Shown piece by piece: positions 1-7,561 of a stretch of DNA of 64,000 nt (positions within the stretch are counted from its first letter, which is position 1; the number at the start of each line of letters is the position of its first letter). Under the pieces are notes generated by a model that saw nothing but the letters and a program-made list of their open reading frames with translations, ran no database searches and was not told the origin of the DNA. The stretch lies in contig NZ_KK073875.1 in NCBI RefSeq assembly GCF_000585395.1, positions 1,144,407 through 1,208,406 on the forward strand, written 5' to 3'. The translations under genes and the position numbers were made by a program. The DNA is from Saccharibacillus sacchari DSM 19268 (GTDB taxonomy: Bacteria > Bacillota > Bacilli > Paenibacillales > Paenibacillaceae).

Positions 1-2
1 CC

Positions 3-212
3 CTCTGGGATCATGTGAGCAGGATCGAAAATTGCCTGAATCAAAACTACGGTACGGTTTATAGCGCGAAGCATGCTTTTGACGTGCGGTATACCGTTCG
101 CAAGGCCGGAGAAGGCTATTCGATCACCATGTCTTTGGACAATCTGACGGATATACGTACTCTGCTTCAGGACGATGGGGAACTGAGCTTGATGTCGCAA
201 ACTTATCTTTAA
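3..212 (+). CDS. C-terminal fragment of an unknown protein (runs off left edge)
   Basis: The frame is open from the left edge to a TAA stop at 210-212. A GTG at position 15 is in frame, but the residues before it (LWDH) continue without a stop and no ribosome site is visible, so this is probably the end of a longer gene. The roughly 69 visible residues are mixed and soluble-looking, with no membrane segment. I do not recognise a family. A strong hairpin terminator follows, which supports a real gene end here. Confidence 0.5.
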   Translation, partial: LWDHVSRIENCLNQNYGTVYSAKHAFDVRYTVRKAGEGYSITMSLDNLTDIRTLLQDDGELSLMSQTYL

Positions 213-246
213 GATTGTTTTCGGACTTCCATAGTCGATCTGTTGA

Positions 247-282
247 AAAAAGCTGTCCGCCGCAAATGGCAGGACAGCTTTT
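247..282 (+). terminator. Intrinsic terminator after the left-edge gene
   Basis: Arms AAAAGCTGTCC and GGACAGCTTTT pair perfectly around a loop of about 14 nt. The hairpin lies 35 bp after the stop codon of the left-edge gene. The A-run on the left arm would also give a T-tract on the minus strand. Confidence 0.8.
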
Positions 283-309
283 CGCTTTACTCTTTTTCGG
301 CAGACCTGT

Positions 310-475
310 CTAGGGCGTGTACGCAAACTCCGCCAGGAGCAGATTGAGCTGAATTTTCGTTCTCGGCAAGGAATTTTTCTGAAGGCGTGCCGGGGCACGT
401 CAAGGGAAAATGACGCCGCAGAGGGCGAAAAGGCAGGTCAAGATGCATGGCGTTGAGTTTGCGTACACGCCCTAG
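310..475. repeat. MITE-like element, copy 1 (166 bp, 21-bp perfect terminal inverted repeats)
   Basis: The left end (310-330) and right end (455-475) are perfect inverted repeats, reading TAGGGCGTGTACGCAAACT inward. A second, nearly identical copy lies at 43850-44015. Both are bounded by TA just outside a GGGCG terminus, as expected for IS630/Tc1-mariner-type insertion at TA. Inside is a small palindrome (GTGCCGGGGCAC) and no open frame. It lies between the left-edge terminator and the 3' end of the GH3 gene. The TIRs and two copies are seen; mobilisation by an IS630-type transposase elsewhere in the genome is inferred. Confidence 0.8.
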
Positions 476-486
476 GATGCGTTTGA

Positions 487-2874
487 TCAGTGCTTGCTCG
501 GAGCGATCTCTTTGACCGAATTCCGGAATACTCTTCGCCCGATCTCCCGCTTCCCGCCTTCGAACGCCAACCGGAACGTCTCCTCCGCCTTAATCTCCTG
601 CGACGAGAAGCCGAGCATGACGTCAAGCTGAACGTTCTCAAGTACCAGCTTCAGATCGCGATCATGATAACCGATCGAATCGAACGCAATCTCGAATTCG
701 AGCGATACTTTTCCGCCCGACGGAATGCTGACGCGTTTGTATGCTTTCAGCTCGCGTTCGGGTTGCAGCACGCTGGCGTACTTTTTGCGCACGTATACCT
801 GCACCACCTGATCGCCTTCGCGTTCGCCCGTGTTCGCGACGTCCGCCGACACCTTGATCCCGTTTTCCGTCTGCTCGAAGCTGACGTTTTCGGCTTCGAA
901 CGTCGTGTAGCTCAGGCCGTAGCCGAACGGATACAGCGGCGCCAGGTCCATCTCCAGATATTTGCCGCGCCAGAATTGCTTATGCCCGGTCGCGAGCTGC
1001 GAATAATGTACCGGAAGCTGGCCCAGTGCTTTCGGCAGCGTGACTGACAGCTTGCCGCCCGGGTTGTAGGCTCCGGTCAGCGTTTCCGCGATCGCGTCGG
1101 CTCCGCGCATGCCAGGCTTCCACGCTTCGAGGATCGCGTCCATCGACTGGCTTTCTTCCAGCAATTCCAGCGGGCGCGCGTTGCATAATACCAGCACGAC
1201 CGGGCGTCCGGTTTCGTTCAGCGCGCGCAGCAGCTTTTTCTGTTCATGCGATAGACAGATTTCCACGCGGTCCGTCGATTCGCCGCTGTCGTTCTGTCGT
1301 CCCATGCCGCTCGTGTCGCCGCAGACCGCGATGATGACGTCTGCATCTTGCGCCGCCTCGACCGCTTCTTCGATCTGGTAAAAGTCGGCTTCGCCGTTGT
1401 AGTCGGTCGTGTCTTTGATGCCCGTTTTGTAGACGACGTCGGCGTTCGGCAGCGCGCTTTTCAAGGCTTCGTAGACGGTCGGCATATCCTGATGGTACAA
1501 ATCTTCATACCGCGTATCTTTCTTTTTGAAAAAGAGCGTGCGCGCCAATACCTCTTCCTCGGTCAATCCTTCGGAATGGTAGTACATGTCCTCGATATGC
1601 GCCGGGTACGAATAATCACTGTAGCCGAATTCCTTCACGTGGGCCAACGGGCCGATCACGGCGACCTTTTTCAAAGACGGATCAAGCGGCAGGATGCCGT
1701 TGTCGTTCTTGAGCAGGGTCATGGTTCGCAGCGCCATTTCCTTCGACAGTTCGACCATGTCCGGCGTACAGACGGAAGATTCGGTTGCCGCTTCGTCCAC
1801 GTACGGATTGTCGAACAGCCCGAGGCGGAATTTAAGATCCAGCACTTTGCGCACGGCGGAGTCGACCAGCTCAAGCGCGACGTCGCCTTTTTCCACCAAA
1901 CCCTGCAAATATTTCTCGAACATGAAGTCCAGCTCGCATTCAATGCCCGCTTCCAGCGCCAGCTTTACGGCTTCTTCCTGCGTCTCGCAGTATTCCTGGA
2001 ACGACTGGATCAGCTGGATGCCGTTGCCGTCGGAGACGGTTAGCCCTTCGAAGCCCAGGCGCTCTTGCAGCAGGGTACGCAACACATGCGACGACGCGTG
2101 CACCGGCACATGGTCGATCTCGTGGTAAGCCGCCATGACCGACAGCGCGCCCGCGTCGCGGATCGCCGCTTCGAACGGCACGGCGTACTCGTCGAGCAGC
2201 TCGCGGTCCGTCACGTGCACCGGGCCGCAGTTGCGTCCGCCGTCGCTGATGCCCTGCGCCACGAAATGCTTGAGCGTCGCAATGATGCCTTGCGTCAGAT
2301 CGTCGGATTGCAAGCCCTGCACATAAGCGGTTCCGTATTGGCTGACCAGATACGCGTCTTCGCCGAACGATTCCTCGTAACGGCCGTAACGGTGATCGCG
2401 AATCACGTCGACGACGGGACCGAGCGCCCAACGTTCGCCGGTGGCGATCATCTCGCGGCGCATCGCGTCGGCCATCCGGCGCACCGGCTCCTCGTCGAAC
2501 ATCGCGCCCGCACCGATGTTTTGCGGGAAGAGGGTGTGGTTCCGGCTGAGCACGCCCGACGTCGCTTCGGTCATGAACAGCACCGGGATGCCGAGACGCG
2601 TTTGCTCCACGAAATGCTTTTGGATCGCGTTCATCGCGCGCGCCATTTCCGCCGGGAGCAAATCCGTCGCGCCGCCGATCCGACTGATGTATCCGCAGCC
2701 GTGCGGAACTTTCTCGCTCGTCAGCTCTGCCGAGAACACGAAATTTTGCACGTCGGAGATCATGCTGCCGGTACGTGCCGAGGTAAGCTGGGCGACTTTC
2801 TCTTCCAGCGTCATCTGCGTCAGCAGGTTGTGAACGCGTTCTTGAGTCGGTCGGGTGTGGTCTTTGTACGTCAT
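487..2874 (-). CDS. Glycoside hydrolase family 3 beta-glycosidase
   Basis: This 795-residue protein has the full GH3 layout: an N-terminal (beta/alpha)8 domain (about 10-350), an alpha/beta sandwich domain (390-620) and a C-terminal fibronectin-III-like domain (665-740). The predicted nucleophile is Asp282 in TVSDG. The KHF motif (202-204) and MAAYHEID lie where substrate-binding residues are expected. A candidate acid/base is Glu532 in GESTDR. There is no signal peptide, so it probably hydrolyses imported beta-linked oligosaccharides or glycosides in the cytoplasm. The active-site SDG replaces the common SDW, which resembles xylosidase or glucosidase subgroups acting on short substrates; the exact sugar cannot be read from sequence. 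The ATG has an AAGGGGG site upstream. The gene stands alone. Confidence 0.95.
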   Translation of the reverse strand: MTYKDHTRPTQERVHNLLTQMTLEEKVAQLTSARTGSMISDVQNFVFSAELTSEKVPHGCGYISRIGGATDLLPAEMARAMNAIQKHFVEQTRLGIPVLFMTEATSGVLSRNHTLFPQNIGAGAMFDEEPVRRMADAMRREMIATGERWALGPVVDVIRDHRYGRYEESFGEDAYLVSQYGTAYVQGLQSDDLTQGIIATLKHFVAQGISDGGRNCGPVHVTDRELLDEYAVPFEAAIRDAGALSVMAAYHEIDHVPVHASSHVLRTLLQERLGFEGLTVSDGNGIQLIQSFQEYCETQEEAVKLALEAGIECELDFMFEKYLQGLVEKGDVALELVDSAVRKVLDLKFRLGLFDNPYVDEAATESSVCTPDMVELSKEMALRTMTLLKNDNGILPLDPSLKKVAVIGPLAHVKEFGYSDYSYPAHIEDMYYHSEGLTEEEVLARTLFFKKKDTRYEDLYHQDMPTVYEALKSALPNADVVYKTGIKDTTDYNGEADFYQIEEAVEAAQDADVIIAVCGDTSGMGRQNDSGESTDRVEICLSHEQKKLLRALNETGRPVVLVLCNARPLELLEESQSMDAILEAWKPGMRGADAIAETLTGAYNPGGKLSVTLPKALGQLPVHYSQLATGHKQFWRGKYLEMDLAPLYPFGYGLSYTTFEAENVSFEQTENGIKVSADVANTGEREGDQVVQVYVRKKYASVLQPERELKAYKRVSIPSGGKVSLEFEIAFDSIGYHDRDLKLVLENVQLDVMLGFSSQEIKAEETFRLAFEGGKREIGRRVFRNSVKEIAPSKH

Positions 2875-3064
2875 ATCGGATAGCCCCCTTTGAGTATGTA
2901 GCGCAAAAATCCATTTTCATGTAACCGCTTTATTTCGACAAACCTATTATATAAAACCTTTTCGGAGAAAGCTACCGCAGCTTCCTTCAGGCTTGGGCAA
3001 ACTTCGTATTTCAGTGAACCCGAACGAGGTTCGGCTTCGATAAAAAATGATTCGCAACCCTGTA

Positions 3065-3093
3065 TTGCTAATTGTAACTTTATAAGTTACAAT
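3065..3093 (+). promoter_or_regulatory. Promoter with embedded 23-bp palindromic operator upstream of the DsbA-like gene
   Basis: TTGCTA (3065-3070) and TACAAT (3088-3093) are separated by exactly 17 bp. A dyad with 10-bp perfect arms, ATTGTAACTT-N3-AAGTTACAAT (3071-3093), fills the spacer and overlaps the -10 box. That geometry suits a repressor that blocks RNA polymerase. GTAAC/GTTAC half-sites are used by HxlR/DUF24 and some MarR-type redox regulators, so a thiol-stress regulator is plausible. The regulator's identity is inferred. Confidence 0.65.
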
Positions 3094-3142
3094 CGATTCA
3101 AGCGATTCACTCTACTATTCGAACTCCAAAGGAGCGTTATTC

Positions 3143-3772
3143 ATGACACAGGAAAACAACGAACTCATCTATATATGGGATGCCTATTGCGGTTGGTGCT
3201 ACGGCTTTTCCTCCACGCTAAGCAAGCTGCATGCCAATCATCCGGAACTGCCGTTGTCCGTTTGGTCCGGCGGTTTATTCACCGGCGACAACGCGCAGCC
3301 GATCGGCGCGTTTCCCCATATCGCTTCGGCTAATGCGCGGATCAGCGAAATGACGGGCGCGGAATTCGGAGCCGCGTACGACGAATTGCTCGAAAAAGGC
3401 GAAGCGGTGATGGACTCCGAAGCCGCAGCGGCCGGATTCGCGGCGCTTCGCGCTCAGGCGCCGGAGCGTTCCGCGGAACTGGCTTCGGCGATGCAGCGGG
3501 CTTTTTATCAGGATGGAAAAAGTCTGAGCGAACCCGATACGTACCGCGAAATCGCCGCACAATTCGGTCTTGACGCGGAAGCTGCCGTAACGTTCATGCA
3601 TGCGCCGGAAGCGGCCGCTTCCGTCCGCAACGAGTTTATCCGCGTATCGCGGCTCGGCGTGCAAGGCTATCCGACCCTTCTGCTTCGCAAAGGCGATTCG
3701 TTGTACCAACTCGGCGGCGGTTCGACGACGCTTGCCGCATTGGAAGAGCGGTTGGCCGGGGTGCTCGGTTAA
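3143..3772 (+). CDS. DsbA-family (FrnE-like) thiol-disulfide oxidoreductase
   Basis: The 209-residue protein has a thioredoxin-fold active site CGWC at residues 16-19, close to the N-terminus, a helical insertion, and the cis-proline motif GYPTLLL near residue 176. There is no signal peptide or membrane segment, so it belongs to the cytoplasmic FrnE/2-hydroxychromene-isomerase-like branch of DsbA proteins rather than the exported DsbA. Family members act in oxidative or electrophile stress or as disulfide isomerases. The start has an AAAGGAG site eight bases upstream. The palindromic operator in its promoter suggests single-gene control by a redox-type repressor. Substrates are unknown. Confidence 0.9.
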   Translation: MTQENNELIYIWDAYCGWCYGFSSTLSKLHANHPELPLSVWSGGLFTGDNAQPIGAFPHIASANARISEMTGAEFGAAYDELLEKGEAVMDSEAAAAGFAALRAQAPERSAELASAMQRAFYQDGKSLSEPDTYREIAAQFGLDAEAAVTFMHAPEAAASVRNEFIRVSRLGVQGYPTLLLRKGDSLYQLGGGSTTLAALEERLAGVLG

Positions 3773-3782
3773 CCAAAAAAAT

Positions 3783-3858
3783 GTTGCGACCATCCATCAT
3801 CTTGGGTGAATTTCCGCCTTCGCGAACGGAAATCCCAAAAGTAATGGACGATTGCAAC
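3783..3858. terminator. Long imperfect hairpin between convergent genes
   Basis: GTTGCGACCATCCAT on the left pairs imperfectly with ATGGACGATTGCAAC on the right, and inner arms TTTCCG and CGGAAA close the centre. A run of seven A precedes the left arm, giving a T-tract on the minus strand. It sits between the convergent DsbA-like and SLH genes and probably terminates both. Confidence 0.6.
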
Positions 3859-3881
3859 AATAGGGGTCGTGGACTAACGCA

Positions 3882-4910
3882 TTAAGGCAGCGTGATGTCT
3901 TCTTCGATCTTGATCGGCGTCATGAACGCTTCCTCTTCGAGCAGCGGAGCAATCATGGCGGCCATTTCGCTGCGCGTGACCTTTTTGTTCGGATTCAACG
4001 TGCCTGCGCTTGTTACTTCGATCAGACCCGCCGCGTAAGCTGCACCTACATCATCCAAAGCCCAGACCGGAATATTGCCTACGCCGCCGAGTCCTTCCGG
4101 AAGCGGCTGCGATTCCAGGTGGGCGGCGCGCGCGACCATGGCGGCCGCTTCGGCGCGCGTCACGGGAAGCTTCGGGCCGAATCTATCTCCTTTTTCCAAA
4201 TACCCTTCGTAGATTCCGGCAGCAGACAATCCGCCCACGTAGCGAATCGCCCAATCGGGAATCGGGTCGGTGAAATACACATCGAAAATGCTCCCGTTCG
4301 CTTTCATCGCGCGTCCCAGGATGACCGTGAAGTCGGCGCGGCCGATTTCGGCTTTGGGACGGAACTTCCGATCTTTCGCCGCTTTGACGATTCCTTCATT
4401 ATAAAGAGTCATGATCGCGTCGCGGTTAGGGTCGTTCACGATGTCGTAAAAAGGCTCCGGCGCTGCCGGCGTTGCGGCGGGCTGACCCGCGGCAGGCTTC
4501 GTCGCAGGCGAAGAAGCGGGCTTGGTCGGCGTAGCGGCCGGCGCTGTCGCCTGTCCGGCTGCTTCGGCGTCCGCTTCTCCGGAGGACGGCGATACCCCGG
4601 GCGCTTCTTCGGCTGCCGATTCTGCCGCAGGTTTCGAAGCCCCGGATACTCCGTCCGTCGCTTCGGAAGTCGAAGGCACGGCTGCGCCTTGTGCTTCCGG
4701 CTCTGTCGGCGCGGAAGCCGCAGGCGTCGTACTTGGCGCAGGCGCGGCGGTTGCTGCACCGGTAGCAGGCTCGGCAGCACTACTGGTTGCGGAGACGGAC
4801 GTTTGCTCCGCATGTACAGCAGGCAGGCTAAACGACGGTGCCGCAAGCAGCGATGCCGCCGCCAAAATCAGAATTTTTTTGCGCGTGTTGCGAGTAGTCG
4901 ATTTGTGCAT
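3882..4910 (-). CDS. Secreted SLH-domain surface protein with Ala/Pro/Ser/Thr-rich stalk
   Basis: The 342-residue protein starts with a typical signal peptide (MHKSTTRNTRKKILIL..., cleavage near AVHA-EQ at about residue 34). A low-complexity stalk of about 110 residues rich in Ala, Pro, Thr, Ser and Glu follows, resembling a wall-spanning linker. From about residue 155 there are three SLH modules (motifs such as RKFRPKAEIGRADFTVILGR, GPKLPVTRAEAAAMVARA and NPNKKVTRSEMAAMIAPLL). SLH modules bind pyruvylated secondary wall polymer, so the protein is expected to be anchored in the wall. No catalytic domain is present; it may be structural. An AGGAGGAG site lies just upstream of the ATG. Confidence 0.9.
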   Translation of the reverse strand: MHKSTTRNTRKKILILAAASLLAAPSFSLPAVHAEQTSVSATSSAAEPATGAATAAPAPSTTPAASAPTEPEAQGAAVPSTSEATDGVSGASKPAAESAAEEAPGVSPSSGEADAEAAGQATAPAATPTKPASSPATKPAAGQPAATPAAPEPFYDIVNDPNRDAIMTLYNEGIVKAAKDRKFRPKAEIGRADFTVILGRAMKANGSIFDVYFTDPIPDWAIRYVGGLSAAGIYEGYLEKGDRFGPKLPVTRAEAAAMVARAAHLESQPLPEGLGGVGNIPVWALDDVGAAYAAGLIEVTSAGTLNPNKKVTRSEMAAMIAPLLEEEAFMTPIKIEEDITLP

Positions 4911-5059
4911 GATTTCATTTCTCCTCCTTAAAAACGCTGGTTCCCTCTACTACCTTACAAAAAAACTTCTTTTGATGCAAAAGAGAGTTAAAAACCCTGC
5001 TTTATCCAAGTTACTTAGCTAGCATTTTTTTTAGTTCGAAATTGTGTTCTTAATGAAAA

Positions 5060-5095
5060 AAGCGGCCGCACTCCCTGGTTGGAGGCGGTCCGCTT
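5060..5095 (-). terminator. Terminator after the 5'-nucleotidase gene
   Basis: AAGCGG-CCGC-CTCC pairs with GGAG-GCGG-CCGCTT with single-base bulges. On the minus strand the hairpin is followed by a run of T. It lies 45 bp past the stop of the minus-strand nucleotidase gene. Confidence 0.75.
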
Positions 5096-5139
5096 CTTGT
5101 CGAACTATTGTGTCGATCCGGGATCGGCATGAATCAGGT

Positions 5140-7284
5140 TTAACCTTTTACGAGGTACTTGGCAATCAGACCTACCAATTGACCGCGCGTGACTTGTGCG
5201 TCAGCAGCGCCGACTTCGATCGTCGACGGCTGAACATTGGCAGCCAATGCGATCAATTCTGCGGCTTCGGCGTTCGTTACCGCTTTTTTGGCGCCGAAGG
5301 TCGGACCTTCGAAGCTGCCCAGCAATCCTTGTGCTTCCAGACCCGCTACATAAGCTGCTGCCCATGTTGGAACGTTATCTGTGTACGCGTGCTGCGAAGC
5401 GTCGCCTTCAGCGCCGACTGTACGAGCCAGGATCGCTGCGAATTCGGCGCGCGTTACGCTTGCTGCCGGACGGAATGTTCCGTCTGCATAGCCGTTAACG
5501 AAACCAGCGGCGTGCAGCGCTTCGATCGAAGCCGCATTCGCGTCAGTTGCGATATCCGAGAAAGCCGATGCCGGAGTTTCGCCCGACGGAGCTTCGGAAG
5601 CTGTTCCCGGAGCGTCCGTGATCCGGCCTTCCGTTGCTTGCTTAACCGTACCTACGCTATCGAGGTATTCACGGAATACTTCGTAGTCAACCAGGTTCAG
5701 TTCATAGAAACGTCCGTCTTCTTTGGCTGCTGCCATCGAACGGTAGAAGTCGCCGCCGCCTGCGATATACGAGTTCGTCGCTACGATGTAGTACGAGTTC
5801 GGCTCGATCGGCGCGTATTGGCCGTTTTCGCCCAGGATTTGAATATCGGTAATACGCGAACCTTCTTGCGTCACTTCGCCCGTTACGGAATCGATCTTCT
5901 CGCCCGGTTGCTCGGAATCGTAAGTGAACTTCATGCCGGATACTTGCGGGAAGCGGCCTTCGCCCGTTTCCACGCCGCTAACGCCGTTTTCCAGCGCTGC
6001 TTTGATTTCGGTGCCCGTCATTTTCAATGCGCTCAGGTTGTTGCCGAAAGGCATCGTAGTCAGCAATGCGCCCAGCGTAACGTCGCCGGAAGGAATCGTT
6101 GCGCGGATGCCGCCTGCATTTTGGATCGTCACGTAGCCTTTAGCGTCGCCGAGTTCTACGATGCTTTCGACTTTGGCTCTCATGCCGTCGGCCATGAAGT
6201 CGCCCAGGTTCGTTTCTTGCTTGCGCACGCTGTTACGCTCGCCGTCCAGCGTTACGTCGGACTTGCCGATAACCGTCGTTTTGAGTTCTTCCAACTTGGC
6301 CGCATATTCTTTCAGCTTGGTTGCGGAAGCCTCGTCGCCTTTGATCACGTAGGACTCGTCTTCGTTCTTCGCGTCGACGTTGATCAGTTGGCCTTCCCAT
6401 TTGGTCAGGACGCCTTTGTCGTCGAACGTCGCGTCCAGCTTGCCCAGGTTCACGCCGTACTCGCCCGTTTGCACGATCACGACCGGTGCTTCTCCGCCTT
6501 CATATACGGTAGGTTCGTCCAGCTTCGTATGCGAGTGGCCGCCGACGATGATGTCGATCCCGTCCACTTCTTTAGCCAATACTTGGTCTTCCGAGTAGCC
6601 AAGGTGCGACAGCGCGATGATTTTGTTTACGCCTTTTGCCGTCAGTTCGTCGACTGCTTTTTGCGCGCTTTCGACGTCGTCTTTGAATTTCACGTTTTCG
6701 CCCGGGGAAGCCAGCGCGATCGTGTCGCTTGTCGTCAGGCCGATGATGCCGACTTTTTCGCCTTTGACTTCTTTGATGATCGCCGGATAGATTTTGCCTT
6801 CCGCTCCCGGTTCGCCGATCGTGGTGCTTGCGTAGCTGCCCAGGTCCTTATCCGCCGAGAAGTCGATGTTTGCGCTAACGAATGGGAATTTAGCATCTTT
6901 TACGAATGGAACCAGGCCTGCCGGCCCTTTGTCGAACTCATGGTTGCCGAACACCATCGCGTCATATTTCAATTGGTTCATGAAATACAGGTCGGCCAGG
7001 CCGCCGTATTGGTTGAAGTAAAGCGTACCCGAGAATACGTCACCCGCGTCCAGCAGCAATGTGTGGTCGTTGCGTTCCGCATTGATTGCCGTCACGCGGC
7101 GATCGATGTTGTCCAGGTGAGCGTGCGTATCGTTCGTATGTAAAACGCGCAGATCGAATCCGTTTGCCGGCGTCGTTGCAGCAGCTTGAACGGATTGGCC
7201 GCCCAGTGCCGGCGACAAGCCGGTTACGAGTACCGCTGCTGCCAGTGCGACGCGGACGTTTTTCTTCGCTTTGAATCTTTTCAT
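5140..7284 (-). CDS. Cell-wall-anchored 5'-nucleotidase / metallophosphatase with SLH modules
   Basis: The chosen ATG at 7284 has a GGGGG ribosome site and begins MKRFKAKKNVRVAL, a good signal peptide; the longer frame lacks these. The protein is 714 residues. The calcineurin-type metallophosphatase domain carries LHTNDTHAHL, GDVFSG, GNHEFD and GGHSH, the metal-binding motifs of UshA/YfkN-type enzymes. A 5'-nucleotidase C-terminal substrate domain follows (about 320-530). Two to three SLH modules close the protein (about 575-714). It should dephosphorylate extracellular nucleotides at the wall so that nucleosides and phosphate can be imported. PurR-box-like sequences lie upstream, which fits purine-linked control. 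Confidence 0.93.
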   Translation of the reverse strand: MKRFKAKKNVRVALAAAVLVTGLSPALGGQSVQAAATTPANGFDLRVLHTNDTHAHLDNIDRRVTAINAERNDHTLLLDAGDVFSGTLYFNQYGGLADLYFMNQLKYDAMVFGNHEFDKGPAGLVPFVKDAKFPFVSANIDFSADKDLGSYASTTIGEPGAEGKIYPAIIKEVKGEKVGIIGLTTSDTIALASPGENVKFKDDVESAQKAVDELTAKGVNKIIALSHLGYSEDQVLAKEVDGIDIIVGGHSHTKLDEPTVYEGGEAPVVIVQTGEYGVNLGKLDATFDDKGVLTKWEGQLINVDAKNEDESYVIKGDEASATKLKEYAAKLEELKTTVIGKSDVTLDGERNSVRKQETNLGDFMADGMRAKVESIVELGDAKGYVTIQNAGGIRATIPSGDVTLGALLTTMPFGNNLSALKMTGTEIKAALENGVSGVETGEGRFPQVSGMKFTYDSEQPGEKIDSVTGEVTQEGSRITDIQILGENGQYAPIEPNSYYIVATNSYIAGGGDFYRSMAAAKEDGRFYELNLVDYEVFREYLDSVGTVKQATEGRITDAPGTASEAPSGETPASAFSDIATDANAASIEALHAAGFVNGYADGTFRPAASVTRAEFAAILARTVGAEGDASQHAYTDNVPTWAAAYVAGLEAQGLLGSFEGPTFGAKKAVTNAEAAELIALAANVQPSTIEVGAADAQVTRGQLVGLIAKYLVKG

Positions 7285-7341
7285 GAATCTTTTGCCCCCT
7301 TGAGGAAAAGTTGTGATTGTTTTCATTCTATGTCTTTCTTG

Positions 7342-7490
7342 ACAAAACACGAACAAAACTGCTTGTTCTCCTCCTTAATCATATATAAACAAGCAAGCAA
7401 AAGTAAATAGCTTTTACATAAAACGCTTTTTTGAAGCTCTTTTTTTACAAAACCCGAACAAAACCGTCTATCCGCATGTTCGTTGTATCC
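7342..7490. promoter_or_regulatory. PurR-box-like motifs in the divergent nucleotidase/PatB control region
   Basis: Two nearly identical boxes, ACAAAACACGAACAAAAC (7342-7359) and ACAAAACCCGAACAAAAC (7447-7464), lie 105 bp apart in the same orientation. Each is followed by an inverted half-site (TTGTTCT near 7364-7369; ATGTTCGTTGT at 7477-7487). The AAACCCGAACAAA core resembles the Bacillus PurR box with its central CGAA. Spacing to the inverted partner is shorter than the canonical 16-17 bp, so the call is tentative. Confidence 0.45.
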
Positions 7491-7491
7491 A

Positions 7492-7520
7492 TTGATTTTA
7501 GATGTTTTGTGTCCCATAAT
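7492..7520 (+). promoter_or_regulatory. Sigma-A promoter of the PatB-like gene
   Basis: TTGATT (7492-7497) and CATAAT (7515-7520) are separated by 17 bp. The promoter lies 42 bp before the start codon and directly downstream of the second PurR-like box. Confidence 0.6.
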
Positions 7521-7561
7521 AAATTAGATATATGTTTGTCGAATCAAGGGGGAATTTTCAG

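Noticed and set aside
2920..2933. cre-like sequence upstream of the GH3 gene
   Set aside because: On the minus strand it departs from the cre consensus at three positions, including the first two.
4522..5022. 166-residue Ala-rich frame opposite the SLH protein
   Set aside because: It mirrors the low-complexity stalk of the real gene and lacks a start site.
5044..7143. 699-residue open frame opposite the 5'-nucleotidase
   Set aside because: It has no ribosome site and low-complexity composition, and the minus-strand protein has all nucleotidase motifs. It is a shadow of GC-rich codon use.
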